Assembly: GCA_013178045.1 (NCBI GenBank)
Contig: JABLXP010000004.1
Span: forward strand, 62,001 to 126,000
Source: Bacillota bacterium
GTDB taxonomy: Bacteria > Bacillota > Ch66
DNA length: 64,000 bases
Direction of reading: 5' to 3'
Shown here: in pieces, positions 17,474-27,386 of the stretch
How the letters are laid out: each line of letters starts with the position of its first letter
Position numbering within the stretch: position 1 is the first letter of the stretch
The notes under the pieces: model-generated
Database searches by the model: none
Told to the model about the DNA's origin: nothing
What the model saw: only the letters and a program-made list of their open reading frames with translations
Made by a program: the position numbers and the translations under genes

Positions 17474-18727
17474 GTGGACCGATTGGTGATCAAAGGGAAA
17501 GCTAAACTGGAGGGAAAGATTCCTGTCAGTGGGGCAAAAAATGCTGCTCTACCCATTATGGCAGCCACAATATTAACGGAATCAGAGTGTATTCTCCACG
17601 GAATTCCTGATTTGACGGATATTTTTGTCATGGCGGAAGTTTTGCAGTTACTAGGGGTCAAGGTGCATCGGGTTGGCGACTCGCTGATGATCAACGCACA
17701 GGGCATGAGAAACAATGAGGTTTCCGAAAAACTGATGCGCAAAATGCGAGCCTCTAACCTGGTGATGGGAGCTTTGCTCGGACGAAGCGGTAGATTTCGT
17801 GTATCCTACCCCGGTGGTTGTGCCATCGGTTCCCGGCCGATGGATTTACACCTTAAAGGTTTTCGTGAACTTGGAGTGAAGATTGACGAGAAATTTGGTT
17901 ACATCGAAGGGGAGGCCCCAAAGCTGAGGGGGGCCGAGATTCACCTGGATTTTCCCAGTGTTGGGGCGACTGAAAATCTGATGATGGCTGCATGTCTGGC
18001 AGAAGGGACTACCATGATCCGCAATGCCGCCAAAGAGCCGGAGATTGTTGATCTACAAAACTTTTTGAATACATTGGGGGCCAGAATCATAGGGGCTGGT
18101 CTGGATGTGATCAGGATTGACGGAGTAAGAAAACTCGGGGGTGGTGAACACCGAATTATTCCTGACCGGATTGAAGCCGGCACGCATATGGTCGCGGCGG
18201 CGATTACTCAGGGTGATGTGGTGGTGACCAACGTAGTCACTGAGCACGTCGAACCGGTCGTGGCGAAACTGCGGGAAGCGGGGGTGACCATTACTGAAGA
18301 GGCTGGAGGAATCAGGGTCAAAGGAAGGAGGCCGCGGGCCGTAGACGTGAAAACCTTGCCATTTCCTGGTTTTCCGACTGACATGCAACCCCAGATGATG
18401 GCCTTGATGACCATTGCCGAAGGGACGGGGCTATTTACGGAGACAATTTTTGAGAACCGGTTCAAACACGTCAATGAACTGCGGCGTATGGGGGCAAATA
18501 TCAAGGTTGAAGGACATGTAGCCGTTGTCAAGGGAATCAATCACCTCTGTGGAGCCCTGGTCGAAGCGACTGACCTGCGGGCGGGCGCAGCTTTAGTCAT
18601 AGCGGGCCTGGCTGCTGAAAACACCACGATCGTGGAGGGTGTTGAACACATTGACCGGGGTTATGAACGGCTAGAGGAAAAGTATCGGGCGGTGGGAGCA
18701 GATATTACCCGCGTCTCAGTTTCTTAG
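17474..18727 (+). CDS. murA: UDP-GlcNAc 1-carboxyvinyltransferase
   Basis: MurA carries out the first committed step of peptidoglycan synthesis, adding enolpyruvate from PEP to UDP-GlcNAc; it is the fosfomycin target. The 417-residue protein has the substrate segment ISGAKNAALP-like SGAKNAALPIMAA, the catalytic cysteine Cys116 in PGGCAIGSRPMDLH, and the RAGAALVIAGL segment near the end. With Cys at this position the enzyme should be fosfomycin-sensitive in principle. GTG 17474 follows GGAGGTAGAGGC. A terminator and a new promoter follow, so murA closes the first transcription unit. Confidence 0.97.
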   Translation: MDRLVIKGKAKLEGKIPVSGAKNAALPIMAATILTESECILHGIPDLTDIFVMAEVLQLLGVKVHRVGDSLMINAQGMRNNEVSEKLMRKMRASNLVMGALLGRSGRFRVSYPGGCAIGSRPMDLHLKGFRELGVKIDEKFGYIEGEAPKLRGAEIHLDFPSVGATENLMMAACLAEGTTMIRNAAKEPEIVDLQNFLNTLGARIIGAGLDVIRIDGVRKLGGGEHRIIPDRIEAGTHMVAAAITQGDVVVTNVVTEHVEPVVAKLREAGVTITEEAGGIRVKGRRPRAVDVKTLPFPGFPTDMQPQMMALMTIAEGTGLFTETIFENRFKHVNELRRMGANIKVEGHVAVVKGINHLCGALVEATDLRAGAALVIAGLAAENTTIVEGVEHIDRGYERLEEKYRAVGADITRVSVS

Positions 18728-18777
18728 AAGTTCAGTCACCTCAGGTAAAGATTTGAAAAGATTGAATAAAAACCTTG

Positions 18778-18803
18778 ACATTCCTATCAGGAATGTTTTT
18801 TTA
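18778..18803 (+). terminator. Rho-independent terminator after murA
   Basis: ACATTCC and GGAATGT form a 7-bp stem with loop TATCA, followed by seven or more T. It separates the mur part of the cluster from the ftsQ-ftsZ part. Confidence 0.8.
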
Positions 18804-18811
18804 GTGCTGTC

Positions 18812-18840
18812 TTGGACAAGAATCAGAGATCTGCTATAAT
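18812..18840 (+). promoter_or_regulatory. Sigma-A type promoter of ftsQ
   Basis: TTGGAC (18812-18817) and TATAAT (18835-18840) are spaced by 17 bases. It lies directly after the terminator of murA and 22 bases before the start of ftsQ, so the leader is very short. Confidence 0.75.
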
Positions 18841-18862
18841 GACTTTATTGGAGGTGGGGCTT

Positions 18863-19618
18863 GTGCAGGCGAAGCTCAATTCTCGCTCAACAGCCGAGTA
18901 TTCGGTTTCCTATAGATTACTTCACGGTTTTATTTTTTTGCTTCTATCATTGCTGGCACTCTACTTTTTTCTCCATTCTCCATTCTTTGCCATTAAAAAA
19001 ATTGAAGTTGCGGGCAGTCAGGCGATTCACCAGGAAGAGGTCGTCCAGCTTGCCAGCATTGCTCTAGGTACCAATATTTTTCGGGTAAACATCGAGGAGA
19101 TTAACCGGCGATTGGCTTTACACCCCATGATCGAGCAGGCAGTGGTGACCCGGCACATTCCTTCAACGCTGATGGTGAAGATCGTGGAACGTAAGCCACT
19201 TGGACTGCTGCCAGTAACTGGCGGATTTATTGTCATCGATGGCCAGGGTATTTATTTAACCAAGATCGGGAGTATCGTTGAGCTGAACCTACCAATTATT
19301 ACGGGAGTCCAATTGCCAGCAAACCTGTTTCCAGGCCGTGTGATCGCTGCTCCTCAATTGTCAGCCGTTCTGCCACTCCTCCAGCAACTGGATGCCTTAC
19401 TGGGCCAAGCCATTTCTGAGGTTAATGTAGCCACCCCGGAAAAAATGAGACTATACACTTTAGATGGTGTTGAAGTACGGGTTGGCACTGTAGAGCAGAC
19501 CCTGGCTCATTTGGACCTGTTGAAAGAAGTGCTGACCAAGAAACGTCCCGATGGTCAAAAGATTGAGTATATTGATATGAGTTTTGCTGGTAACCCAGTA
19601 GTAAAGTATCGACAGTGA
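18863..19618 (+). CDS. ftsQ: Cell division protein FtsQ/DivIB
   Basis: FtsQ/DivIB is a bitopic divisome protein that works with FtsL and FtsB/DivIC. The 251-residue protein has a short cytoplasmic part, one membrane span at about residues 21-40 (LLHGFIFLLLSLLALYFFL), then a POTRA domain starting IKKIEVAGSQAIHQEEV, and a beta domain containing IVERKPLGLLPV. A frame extends upstream to 18812, but that part is the promoter, and GGAGGT at 18850-18855 places the start at GTG 18863. It is the first gene of the second dcw transcription unit. Confidence 0.92.
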   Translation: MQAKLNSRSTAEYSVSYRLLHGFIFLLLSLLALYFFLHSPFFAIKKIEVAGSQAIHQEEVVQLASIALGTNIFRVNIEEINRRLALHPMIEQAVVTRHIPSTLMVKIVERKPLGLLPVTGGFIVIDGQGIYLTKIGSIVELNLPIITGVQLPANLFPGRVIAAPQLSAVLPLLQQLDALLGQAISEVNVATPEKMRLYTLDGVEVRVGTVEQTLAHLDLLKEVLTKKRPDGQKIEYIDMSFAGNPVVKYRQ

Positions 19619-19667
19619 TCATGCTGCCACGAGACATAAATTTGTAGGGATATTGGGGTGAAGGAAA

Positions 19668-20363
19668 ATGAAATCCAAAAGCGGCTTGCTGATGATTACC
19701 TTGGTCAGTGTGATTCTGGGACTAATGCTGGCCGTACAGTTTAAGGTAACGCAAAGCAATAGCATTGGACCTTCTGAACGGGTTCAGGACCTGGCGACGC
19801 GGTTGAAACAGGCCGAGGTAGAAAGAGACCGTTTAAAGTCGGAAGTTGAGGATCTACGCAAAAAAATAACTAACACCTCAACCAACGAGGCGTTGGCAAG
19901 CGAGATGGAAAAAGCGCGGCAAGCAGCAGGTTTGGTGGCTTTAAAGGGCCCGGGGATAACAGTTACTTTAAATGACAGTCCCAAGACTGTCCACCTCGGT
20001 GAAGACCCGAATCTGTACTTGATTCACGATGAGGATCTGCTGAAAGTCGTTAATGAATTGAAAGCGGCTGGTGCCGAGGCGATCGCAGTCAACGACCAGC
20101 GGATTATTGCCATGAGCGAAATTCGGTGTGCCGGCCCGAATATTCTTGTGAACGTCAAGAAAATTGCTCCCCCATTTGTGATCACGGCGATAGGTAATCC
20201 TGATTTGCTGGAGAGTTCTCTCCGGATGAAGGGCGGAATCATCGAAACTTTGCAGGTCTGGAATATTCAGGTGAAGATTGAGAAATCCCAGAACCTCAAG
20301 GTGCCCGCCTATAACGGCCCCATCAAGTTTGAATACGCTATTCCAGTTAAAGAGGGTGAGTAG
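19668..20363 (+). CDS. DUF881 family membrane-anchored protein (YlxW/YlxX type)
   Basis: The 231-residue protein has an N-terminal membrane anchor (SGLLMITLVSVILGLMLAV), a coiled coil (about residues 38-70, with VQDLATRLKQAEVERDRLKSE), and the DUF881 domain with GPGITVTLNDSP, DLLKVVNELKAAGAEAIAVNDQR and NPDLLESSL. The family is common between ftsQ and ftsZ in Gram-positive bacteria; its exact function is not established, but the place suggests a division-related extracytoplasmic role. ATG 19668 is 49 bases after ftsQ. Confidence 0.9.
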   Translation: MKSKSGLLMITLVSVILGLMLAVQFKVTQSNSIGPSERVQDLATRLKQAEVERDRLKSEVEDLRKKITNTSTNEALASEMEKARQAAGLVALKGPGITVTLNDSPKTVHLGEDPNLYLIHDEDLLKVVNELKAAGAEAIAVNDQRIIAMSEIRCAGPNILVNVKKIAPPFVITAIGNPDLLESSLRMKGGIIETLQVWNIQVKIEKSQNLKVPAYNGPIKFEYAIPVKEGE

Positions 20364-20365
20364 AT

Positions 20366-20698
20366 GTGTGGTGGATACCGATCCTGGGTTTGGTATTTGG
20401 TATTTTAATTGGTTTAAAGTCTCCGCTGTATTTTCCGGTTGCCTACGCGAAATACATGTCCGTGGCGGTGCTGGCCGCGCTGGATTCTGTGTTTGGGGGA
20501 CTACGGGCCGGACTGGAAGAACAGTTTGACAACACGATTTTTATGAGCGGTTTTTTTAGTAATACCTTACTTGCGGCCATGTTGGCTTACATTGGAGACC
20601 ACCTGGGGGTAGAACTGTATATGGCTGCAATTGTTGTTTTTGGTGTCAGGGTATTCCAAAATTTAGCGATAATTCGTCGTCATCTTTTAAAAAAATAG
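20366..20698 (+). CDS. sbp: Small basic protein family (Sbp, DUF1290) membrane protein
   Basis: The 110-residue protein is highly hydrophobic, with about three membrane spans, and matches the small basic protein family found between ftsQ-type genes and ftsA in Gram-positive bacteria. Characteristic parts are the start WWIPILGLVFGILIGL, YAKYMSVAVLAALDSVFGGLRAGLE and the basic C-terminus RRHLLKK. GTG 20366 starts just behind the stop codon of the DUF881 gene, so translation is probably coupled. No biochemical function is established to my knowledge. Confidence 0.9.
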   Translation: MWWIPILGLVFGILIGLKSPLYFPVAYAKYMSVAVLAALDSVFGGLRAGLEEQFDNTIFMSGFFSNTLLAAMLAYIGDHLGVELYMAAIVVFGVRVFQNLAIIRRHLLKK

Positions 20699-20813
20699 GA
20701 AAAAATACAAAATTAAAAAAGAGGGAAAACCGGTTTTATGTTGAATCATTCAATCTAAGTAAAATCTGGTTTGGAACTTTCATTCAGGTAAAACTGGGTT
20801 GGAGGTGCACAAC

Positions 20814-22043
20814 TTGGCCAGGCGAACTATTGTGGTTGGACTTGATGTGGGGACGACCAAAACGACCGCCCTGGTGGGGGAAGTTGACGGTGAGCATCGA
20901 GTCCACATCATCGGAGTTGGCGAGTGCCCCTCTAGCGGATTGCGTAAAGGGACTATAGTTGATATAGATAATACTGTAAAGTCAATTGATCGTGCTATTG
21001 AGAAAGCCGAACGGATGAGCGGTGTCCACGTTGAAGCCGTCTGTGTGGGGATCGCGGGTGCCAATATCAGCTCTGTTAATAATCGGGGTGTAATTGCCGT
21101 GGCCGGCCCCGACCGGGAAATCACGGCCGAGGATGTCGAGCGAGTGCTGCAAGCTGCTCGGGTCATCCACCTGCCTGCTGATCGGCGGATTATTCACGTT
21201 ATCCCCAGACAGTATCTGGTTGATGGGTATGACGGTGTGCGCGACCCAGTTGGTATGGCGGGAAGCCGTCTGGAAGTGGAAACGAATATTATTACTGGCG
21301 CAGCCACATCGATTCAGAACATGCTTAAAAGCATCCACCGGGCCGGGCTCAAACTACAGGATTTAGTCCTTAATCCCCTCGCGTCGGGGGAAGCCGTCCT
21401 CCTCCCAGCAGAAAAGGAATTAGGGGTAGTTGTTGTTGATATCGGGGGCGGGACCACCGATATCGCTATTTACGACCAGGGCAGCCCGTGGTTTACTTCG
21501 GTATTACCAATCGGCGGCGATTACGTGACCAGCGACCTGGCGGTTGGCTTACGGACAACCCTGGCGGAGGCGGAGCGCGTTAAACGTGAGATGGGCTGTG
21601 TGCTGGCAGATCTGGCGCCCGATAACGAATATGTTGAGATCACTAGTGTTGGCGGCAAAGAGGTTAACCGAGTTTCGCGCAAGCTCCTGGCTACCATCAT
21701 AGAACCACGCATGCAAGAAATAATTGCCATTATTCGGAATGAAATTTATCGTTCCGGATATAAGGGAATACTCCCCGGCGGGGTGGTTTTGACGGGAGGG
21801 GCAGTGCTGATGGATGGATTGGTTGAGTTGGCTCGAACGCAGTTTAACTTACCAGTGCGTATTGGCGTCCCCGAAGGAATCGGGGGAATTTCTGATGTGG
21901 TCAGCAGTCCGGCGTATGCCACTGCGGTTGGTTTAGTGCTCTACGCGGCAAAAAAACTGCACAGCAGCGCGGGTGAGGAAGATGATCCTTTATTAGGTAA
22001 ATTCTTCGCGAAAGTTAAGTCCTGGTTTCGAGAGTTTTTTTAA
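20814..22043 (+). CDS. ftsA: Cell division protein FtsA
   Basis: FtsA is the actin-like ATPase that tethers FtsZ to the membrane. The 409-residue protein begins ARRTIVVGLDVGTTKTTALV (phosphate 1 loop), has the SHS2/1C subdomain, VVVDIGGGTTDIAIY (phosphate 2), GGVVLTGGAVLMDGL (adenosine motif) and ends in an amphipathic helix, KFFAKVKSWFREFF, the membrane-targeting sequence. GGAGGT at 20801-20806 directs initiation to TTG 20814 rather than to the upstream TTG 20799. It precedes ftsZ, as is usual. Confidence 0.95.
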   Translation: MARRTIVVGLDVGTTKTTALVGEVDGEHRVHIIGVGECPSSGLRKGTIVDIDNTVKSIDRAIEKAERMSGVHVEAVCVGIAGANISSVNNRGVIAVAGPDREITAEDVERVLQAARVIHLPADRRIIHVIPRQYLVDGYDGVRDPVGMAGSRLEVETNIITGAATSIQNMLKSIHRAGLKLQDLVLNPLASGEAVLLPAEKELGVVVVDIGGGTTDIAIYDQGSPWFTSVLPIGGDYVTSDLAVGLRTTLAEAERVKREMGCVLADLAPDNEYVEITSVGGKEVNRVSRKLLATIIEPRMQEIIAIIRNEIYRSGYKGILPGGVVLTGGAVLMDGLVELARTQFNLPVRIGVPEGIGGISDVVSSPAYATAVGLVLYAAKKLHSSAGEEDDPLLGKFFAKVKSWFREFF

Positions 22044-22096
22044 TTTTTATCTCATACCACCTGATAACCTAATGGGAATTAAAGGGAGGTCAATCT

Positions 22097-23140
22097 ATGC
22101 TAGAATTTGATACCGATTTGGCCCAGTTGGCGGAAATCAAGGTAATTGGCGTAGGCGGGGGGGGAAACAATGCGGTTAACCGCATGATTGCGGCCGGTCT
22201 CAAGGGAGTTGAGTTCATCGCTGTCAATACTGATGCCCAGGCTTTGCAACTATCCCAGGCCGAGCACAAGATTCAAATTGGTGCGAAGCTGACCAAAGGT
22301 CTGGGAGCTGGGGCCAATCCCGAAATCGGTGAGAAAGCAGCCGAGGAGAGCCGGGAAGAGTTGATCCAGGCGTTGCGGGGAGCCGATATGGTTTTTGTGA
22401 CGGCCGGCATGGGGGGTGGCACCGGGACCGGTGGAGCACCAGTGGTGGCCTCGGTTGCCAAAGAGGTAGGAGCTCTGACGGTTGGGGTGGTAACGCGACC
22501 ATTCACCTTCGAAGGTAAGAAGCGCGCCAGCCAGGCAGAAAAAGGTATTACGGAATTAAAGAGCCGGGTAGATACCCTGATCACGATTCCGAATGACCGC
22601 CTGCTGCAGGTGGTGGATAAGCATACATCAATTAATGAAGCTTTTAGAATTGCTGACGATGTGTTGCGCCAGGGTGTTCAAGGGATTTCTGACCTGATTG
22701 CCGTCCCTGGTTTAATCAATCTGGATTTTGCTGATGTTAAAACAATTATGACAGAAACTGGCTCCGCTTTAATGGGTATCGGTACAGGTAGGGGAGAAAA
22801 CCGGGCAGCAGAGGCGGCGCGGGGAGCTATCTCCAGCCCGCTTCTGGAAACTTCGATCGAAGGAGCCAAAGGTGTGCTGCTGAACATCACCGGTGGGCCT
22901 AGCCTGAGCTTGTTTGAGGTCAACGAAGCGGCGGAGATCATCGCCCAGGCGGCTGATCCGGAAGCTAACATCATCTTCGGGGCGGTTATCGACGAGAATT
23001 TGAACGATGAGGTGCGGGTGACGGTCATTGCTACGGGGTTTGATAGCCGACCGACCCACCGCGGTGGAGTACCGGAACTGGATATCCGCCCGTTTGCTTC
23101 GGATGACCTGGATATTCCGGCGTTCCTGAGACGTAAGTAA
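22097..23140 (+). CDS. ftsZ: Cell division GTPase FtsZ
   Basis: FtsZ is the tubulin-like GTPase that forms the division ring. The 347-residue protein has the N-terminal [17 protein letters not shown], the tubulin signature [15 protein letters not shown], the T7 loop [11 protein letters not shown] and the C-terminal peptide [10 protein letters not shown], which is the docking site for FtsA and SepF. The linker between core and tail is short. AAAGGGAGG precedes ATG 22097. A terminator follows. Confidence 0.98.
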   Translation: MLEFDTDLAQLAEIKVIGVGGGGNNAVNRMIAAGLKGVEFIAVNTDAQALQLSQAEHKIQIGAKLTKGLGAGANPEIGEKAAEESREELIQALRGADMVFVTAGMGGGTGTGGAPVVASVAKEVGALTVGVVTRPFTFEGKKRASQAEKGITELKSRVDTLITIPNDRLLQVVDKHTSINEAFRIADDVLRQGVQGISDLIAVPGLINLDFADVKTIMTETGSALMGIGTGRGENRAAEAARGAISSPLLETSIEGAKGVLLNITGGPSLSLFEVNEAAEIIAQAADPEANIIFGAVIDENLNDEVRVTVIATGFDSRPTHRGGVPELDIRPFASDDLDIPAFLRRK

Positions 23141-23215
23141 GATAGTCTACAATACCGCTGTCGCCGCACCAACAAAGACGCAAATTATTGGTAATACAGT
23201 ATCATAGTGGAATCA

Positions 23216-23239
23216 CAGGCCGAATCGGGCCTGTTTTTT
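23216..23239 (+). terminator. Rho-independent terminator after ftsZ
   Basis: CAGGCC (23216-23221) and GGCCTG (23228-23233) enclose GAATCG and are followed by six T. It ends the ftsQ-ftsZ transcription unit. Confidence 0.8.
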
Positions 23240-23240
23240 G

Positions 23241-23320
23241 TCGTCTAGGAAGCTATGCTTAAACTGTTGCTGTAGATAAGTTTCCTAGACGAGGGGATTT
23301 TCAAGGGGTATGCCCCTTGA
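23241..23320. repeat. Nested inverted repeats in the ftsZ-spoIIGA gap
   Basis: Two perfect dyads lie between the ftsZ terminator and the spoIIGA promoter. The first has 11-bp arms, TCGTCTAGGAA (23241-23251) and TTCCTAGACGA (23282-23292), around a 30-base loop. The second is TCAAGGGG-TATG-CCCCTTGA (23301-23320), an 8-bp stem with a 4-base loop and no T run. They could be RNA structures or protein-binding dyads in this 414-base gap; nothing else gene-like was seen here. Confidence 0.6.
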
Positions 23321-23434
23321 TGTTAACGATAAGTTGATTTTCTTGTTGCCTTAAGGTTACTGTTTTAGTTTGCCGCGAATATCTTCGAAATAACCCTAAT
23401 CACGGCCAGTTTTGCCATTCTCACGGTACAAGAA

Positions 23435-23467
23435 TAGACACTTTTTTAAAAAGGCGTTCGGTATAAT
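23435..23467 (+). promoter_or_regulatory. Candidate Spo0A-type promoter of spoIIGA
   Basis: TAGACA (23435-23440) and TATAAT (23462-23467) are separated by 21 bases, too long for ordinary sigma-A use. The B. subtilis spoIIG promoter is known for such a long spacer and needs Spo0A~P. A CTTCGAA similar to the 0A box TGTCGAA lies upstream near 23375-23385. The match is suggestive only. Confidence 0.4.
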
Positions 23468-23554
23468 AATTAAGTAATGGAATAAGGCAAGCATCATATA
23501 CATAATGATGATACAGAAGCAATTCCTGGCATACCTGGACGGGGGTGTCGCTCC

Positions 23555-24487
23555 GTGACCGAGCAACCGTACGTCTATATAGATATAGTTTTCGTGATCA
23601 ATCTGGTTATGGATTACACCATCCTCTGGGCAACCGCAAAATTGGGTCAACTTCAGGCACCAAAACGAAGGTTGTTTCTGGGAGCCCTGATTGGAGCCTG
23701 CTATTCTGCTGTTTTGCTTTTTCCCAACTTCAGCTACATGTACAGCCTGCTAGTGCGTCTCCTCCTTTCCCTGATTATTGTCGGGGTTACTTTTGCTCCC
23801 CTGAAGTTAACAAAGTTGGCCCAGGCCCTAATTTATTTTTATCTGATCGCGTTCACTATGGGTGGTGCAATCCTTGGGGGCATCTATTTTTTAAGCAACA
23901 ATCCCCACCTGTATGGGACAATGAATGAGCTGATGCTCAGTCTGGTCAATATTAAATACACCTGGTTATTAGTGGGAGTAGCAGTGGCGGTGGTATTAGC
24001 CAAATTAGGGGTGGGCTTCATCAAAAAGAACTTGTTAAAAAACTATCTGCGTGTACCGGTAACCATCTGCCTGGCTAGCCACCGGCTGGAAGTCGAGGCC
24101 TTGCTGGATACAGGTAATCAACTTAAAGATCCAATCACCCAGGCACCTGTGCTGATCGCCGAGTTGCGGGTCTTGGCTCCGGTGATGCCGCGGGATATAC
24201 AGGAAGTTTTTCAGCATTCAACAGATCCTGAGGTTCACAAGATGATTGCCAAACTGGCCCATTCTTCCTGGTCGTCACGATTAAGGGTCATCCCTTTTAC
24301 TTCTATCGGCAAGCATCACGGGATGTTGTTAGGTTTGCGACCCGATGAAGTGATTGTCCGAACGAACGAGCGTACCGTCCGGACGAAGAATGTGGTGATC
24401 GGGGTGTACAACAAGGCGCTGTGCCCCAAAGGTTCATACCAGGCCTTGCTGCACCCGGATTTGATCGAGTCGGCCATGAGTGCTTGA
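23555..24487 (+). CDS. spoIIGA: Sporulation sigma-E factor processing peptidase SpoIIGA
   Basis: SpoIIGA is the membrane aspartic protease that cleaves pro-sigma-E in the mother cell after septation. The 310-residue protein has five membrane spans in the first half (from [16 protein letters not shown] to about residue 150) and a cytoplasmic protease half with the catalytic motif [11 protein letters not shown] (Asp in DTGN). The C-terminal part [21 protein letters not shown] is typical of the family. GTG 23555 is taken as start. sigE follows, its substrate gene. Confidence 0.95.
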   Translation: MTEQPYVYIDIVFVINLVMDYTILWATAKLGQLQAPKRRLFLGALIGACYSAVLLFPNFSYMYSLLVRLLLSLIIVGVTFAPLKLTKLAQALIYFYLIAFTMGGAILGGIYFLSNNPHLYGTMNELMLSLVNIKYTWLLVGVAVAVVLAKLGVGFIKKNLLKNYLRVPVTICLASHRLEVEALLDTGNQLKDPITQAPVLIAELRVLAPVMPRDIQEVFQHSTDPEVHKMIAKLAHSSWSSRLRVIPFTSIGKHHGMLLGLRPDEVIVRTNERTVRTKNVVIGVYNKALCPKGSYQALLHPDLIESAMSA

Positions 24488-24501
24488 GCTTGAGGGGAGG
24501 G

Positions 24502-25236
24502 ATGAGCGTGCGCAATTTTGTTATGTGCTTGAAGTGGACAGTATACCTGATTGTCTTGAATTGGCTGCAAAAGGTCAGCTGGTTATCCGAGATTTATTAT
24601 GTTGGCAGTAGTGAAGCGCTACCGCCACCGTTAACCAGTGATGAAGAGGTTTTCTTGCTGACCAAACTGGAAAGGGGCGACCACGGCGTCAAGACGGTTT
24701 TGATTGAGCGTAACTTGCGTCTGGTGGTTTACATCGCCCGGAAGTTTGAAAATACGGGAGTCGGCATCGAAGATCTGGTTTCGATCGGGACGATCGGACT
24801 GATCAAGGCGGTTAACACCTTTGATCCTGGAAAAAAGATCAAATTGGCTACCTATGCTTCGCGCTGTATAGAAAATGAAATATTAATGCACCTGCGGCGC
24901 AACAACAGAACCCGGGTGGAAGTTTCTTTTGATGAACCCTTAAACATTGATTGGGACGGGAACGAATTGCTGCTCTCAGATGTCTTGGGAACAGAGAATG
25001 ATATAATTTATAAGTCACTGGAGGACGAAGTGGACAAAAAACTGCTTCAGGCAGCAATGCTAATACTCAGCCCCCGGGAAAAGAGGATCATGGAACTGCG
25101 CTTCGGTTTAAAAGACGGGCAGGAGAAGACCCAAAAAGAAGTAGCGGATATGCTGGGAATTTCTCAATCCTACATTTCTCGCCTGGAAAAGCGGATTATC
25201 AAAAGACTACGCAAAGAAATCCACCGTCTGGAGTAA
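24502..25236 (+). CDS. sigE: Sporulation sigma factor sigma-E (pro-form)
   Basis: Sigma-E directs early mother-cell gene expression in sporulation. The 244-residue protein starts with a hydrophobic pro-sequence and the processing region [15 protein letters not shown], the site cut by SpoIIGA in relatives. Region 2 follows ([31 protein letters not shown]) and region 4 has the helix-turn-helix [22 protein letters not shown]. An open frame extends upstream into spoIIGA, but GAGGGGAGGG before ATG 24502 marks the start. A terminator hairpin follows at 25270-25299. Confidence 0.96.
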   Translation: MSVRNFVMCLKWTVYLIVLNWLQKVSWLSEIYYVGSSEALPPPLTSDEEVFLLTKLERGDHGVKTVLIERNLRLVVYIARKFENTGVGIEDLVSIGTIGLIKAVNTFDPGKKIKLATYASRCIENEILMHLRRNNRTRVEVSFDEPLNIDWDGNELLLSDVLGTENDIIYKSLEDEVDKKLLQAAMLILSPREKRIMELRFGLKDGQEKTQKEVADMLGISQSYISRLEKRIIKRLRKEIHRLE

Positions 25237-25269
25237 GGGGCAGGAAGACAACCTAGATCAAGTTTGAGA

Positions 25270-25299
25270 CGTGTCGCTAAACAGCGGCATGTTTTTTTT
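25270..25299 (+). terminator. Rho-independent terminator after sigE
   Basis: CGTGTCGCT (25270-25278) pairs with AGCGGCATG (25283-25291), with two G-T pairs, and is followed by eight T. It separates sigE from the hydrogenase genes. Confidence 0.75.
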
Positions 25300-25414
25300 A
25301 ATTGTCTTTTGGCGATAACCTTACGGAAATCATTGGCGAGAGGGCGAGAGTATGGATATTCTCTGAACAACGCAAGCTATATGACAGATTGGTTTGATTC
25401 GTCGAGAGAAGGTG

Positions 25415-27307
25415 ATGAAGTTGATTCAGACCATTGATGATTTAAGTCGAATACGCGATAAGACCCGGCAACGGATGTGGCCGCGGCTAGCCACATTGGC
25501 CGGCGAACAAAATCAAATCAATGAATATCAAGTATTGGTCTGTAGTGGTACTGGTTGCACCGCTTCCAGGAGCCAGGCTGTTCTGAAGGCACTCAATCGG
25601 GCAATTGCCGACTCCGGGCTGGAAGAACGAGTCCGGGTAGTGAAAACAGGCTGTTTTGGCTTTTGTAAACAGGGGCCGATAATCGTTATCTATCCTGACA
25701 AGACATTCTACTGCCATGTTCAAGAAAAAGATGTCGAGGAAATTGTCAATACTCACTTACAAAGCGGCCAGTTGGTGGAAAAACTCTTGTACCGGGAACC
25801 GGACCGGGAAAAAGTGGAACAAAAGCTCGATGAACTGCTCTTTTTTGAGCACCAGCAGCGGATTGCTTTGCGCAACTGTGGGGTAATCAATCCCGAAGAT
25901 ATTCAGGAATACATCGCTTTGGATGGTTACCTTGCTCTGGCCAATGTGTTGATTGATAGGAACCCGGCCCGTGTGATTGAGGAGATCATCAAGTCCGGGT
26001 TGAGGGGAAGAGGGGGAGCCGGGTTTTTGACCGGGCGGAAGTGGCAAATGGCTGCTCAGGTAGAAGCCAACCCCAAATTTGTTGTCTGCAATGCTGATGA
26101 AGGTGATCCCGGAGCGTTCATGGACCGCAGTATTCTTGAGGGGGACCCGCACAGTGTCCTGGAGGCGATGGCAATTGCCGGTTATTGTATTGGGGCCAAC
26201 CGTGGGTATATTTACATCAGAGCAGAGTACCCGCTTGCTGTTGAACGGTTAGAAATAGCGATTGCTCAGGCGAAGGAATATGGGATGTTAGGTTCGAATA
26301 TCTTCGGTTCTGGTTTTGATTTTTCGGTTGAAATACGACTGGGAGCTGGTGCTTTTGTCTGTGGGGAGGAAACCGCTCTTCTCCGCTCAATCACCGGTCG
26401 TCGAGGTGAACCGCGGCCTCGACCGCCATTTCCCGCTGTTTCAGGCCTCTGGAACCAACCAACTTTAGTTAACAATGTTGAGACTTTTGCCAATATTCCA
26501 GTGATCCTGCGGCAAGGAGCAGACTGGTATGCCAGTATTGGAACGGAAAAGAGTAAGGGAACAAAGGTTTTTGCTTTGGCCGGACAGATCAATAACACCG
26601 GTTTGATCGAGGTCCCGATGGGTACCACCCTCCGGACGATTATCTATAGAATTGGTGGTGGTATTCCGCACGGTAAAAAATTCAAAGCTGTTCAAACGGG
26701 AGGACCATCAGGGGGGTGTATTCCAGCCCAGTACCTGGATACGCCGATTGACTACGAATCACTGGCTGAGCTTGGTTCAATGATGGGCTCCGGGGGAATG
26801 ATCGTCATGGATGAGTCTGACTGTATGGTGGATATCGCTCGATTTTACCTGGAATTTTCCCAGGATGAGTCATGTGGGAAATGCACGCCGTGCCGTATTG
26901 GGACAAAAAGACTGCTGGAGATCATTGAACGCATTACCCAGGGAAAGGGAGAGATGGAAGATTTGGAACTCCTGGAAGTGCTTTCTCAGGACATCAAGGA
27001 AGCGTCATTGTGTGGTCTTGGGCAGAGTGCACCTAATCCGGTTTTGAGTACCCTCAGGTATTTCCGGGAGGAATATGAAGCCCATATTAAACAAAGACGT
27101 TGTCCCGCCGGCGTGTGCCGCTCGCTGTTTGAATTCAGGGTGAGCGATGAACGTTGTATTGCCTGTGGGGTTTGTGCGCGGGTTTGCCCGGTTGATGCCG
27201 CGCAGGGTAAGGTGAAAGAAGGACCCTTTACAATTAATCAGGAAAGATGTATCAAGTGCGGCGCATGCGAAGATAAATGCCCTGCTGACGCGATCTACAA
27301 ACATTAG
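25415..27307 (+). CDS. NADH-binding NuoF-like subunit of an [FeFe] hydrogenase
   Basis: The protein of about 630 residues is the flavin subunit (HydB/HndC/HymB type) that passes electrons between NAD(H) and the hydrogenase subunit. Its domains in order are a thioredoxin-like [2Fe-2S] domain (CSGTGCTASR, then GCFGFCKQGP), the NuoF core with the NADH-binding GRGGAGFLTGRKW and the FMN-binding NADEGDPGAFMDR, an SLBB domain, the [4Fe-4S] site ESCGKCTPCRIG, and a C-terminal pair of [4Fe-4S] clusters (CIACGVCARVCPVDA, CIKCGACEDKCPADA). Start is ATG 25415 or TTG 25421. No separate NuoE-like gene is next to it, which the trimeric bifurcating enzymes require; it may lie elsewhere. Confidence 0.93.
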   Translation: MKLIQTIDDLSRIRDKTRQRMWPRLATLAGEQNQINEYQVLVCSGTGCTASRSQAVLKALNRAIADSGLEERVRVVKTGCFGFCKQGPIIVIYPDKTFYCHVQEKDVEEIVNTHLQSGQLVEKLLYREPDREKVEQKLDELLFFEHQQRIALRNCGVINPEDIQEYIALDGYLALANVLIDRNPARVIEEIIKSGLRGRGGAGFLTGRKWQMAAQVEANPKFVVCNADEGDPGAFMDRSILEGDPHSVLEAMAIAGYCIGANRGYIYIRAEYPLAVERLEIAIAQAKEYGMLGSNIFGSGFDFSVEIRLGAGAFVCGEETALLRSITGRRGEPRPRPPFPAVSGLWNQPTLVNNVETFANIPVILRQGADWYASIGTEKSKGTKVFALAGQINNTGLIEVPMGTTLRTIIYRIGGGIPHGKKFKAVQTGGPSGGCIPAQYLDTPIDYESLAELGSMMGSGGMIVMDESDCMVDIARFYLEFSQDESCGKCTPCRIGTKRLLEIIERITQGKGEMEDLELLEVLSQDIKEASLCGLGQSAPNPVLSTLRYFREEYEAHIKQRRCPAGVCRSLFEFRVSDERCIACGVCARVCPVDAAQGKVKEGPFTINQERCIKCGACEDKCPADAIYKH

Positions 27308-27386
27308 TGACAGTACAAGCCTGAGATGACAATTAATGATCTATCACCGTCGAATGACGATATCGTATGAAGGGAAGGTGGCGCTC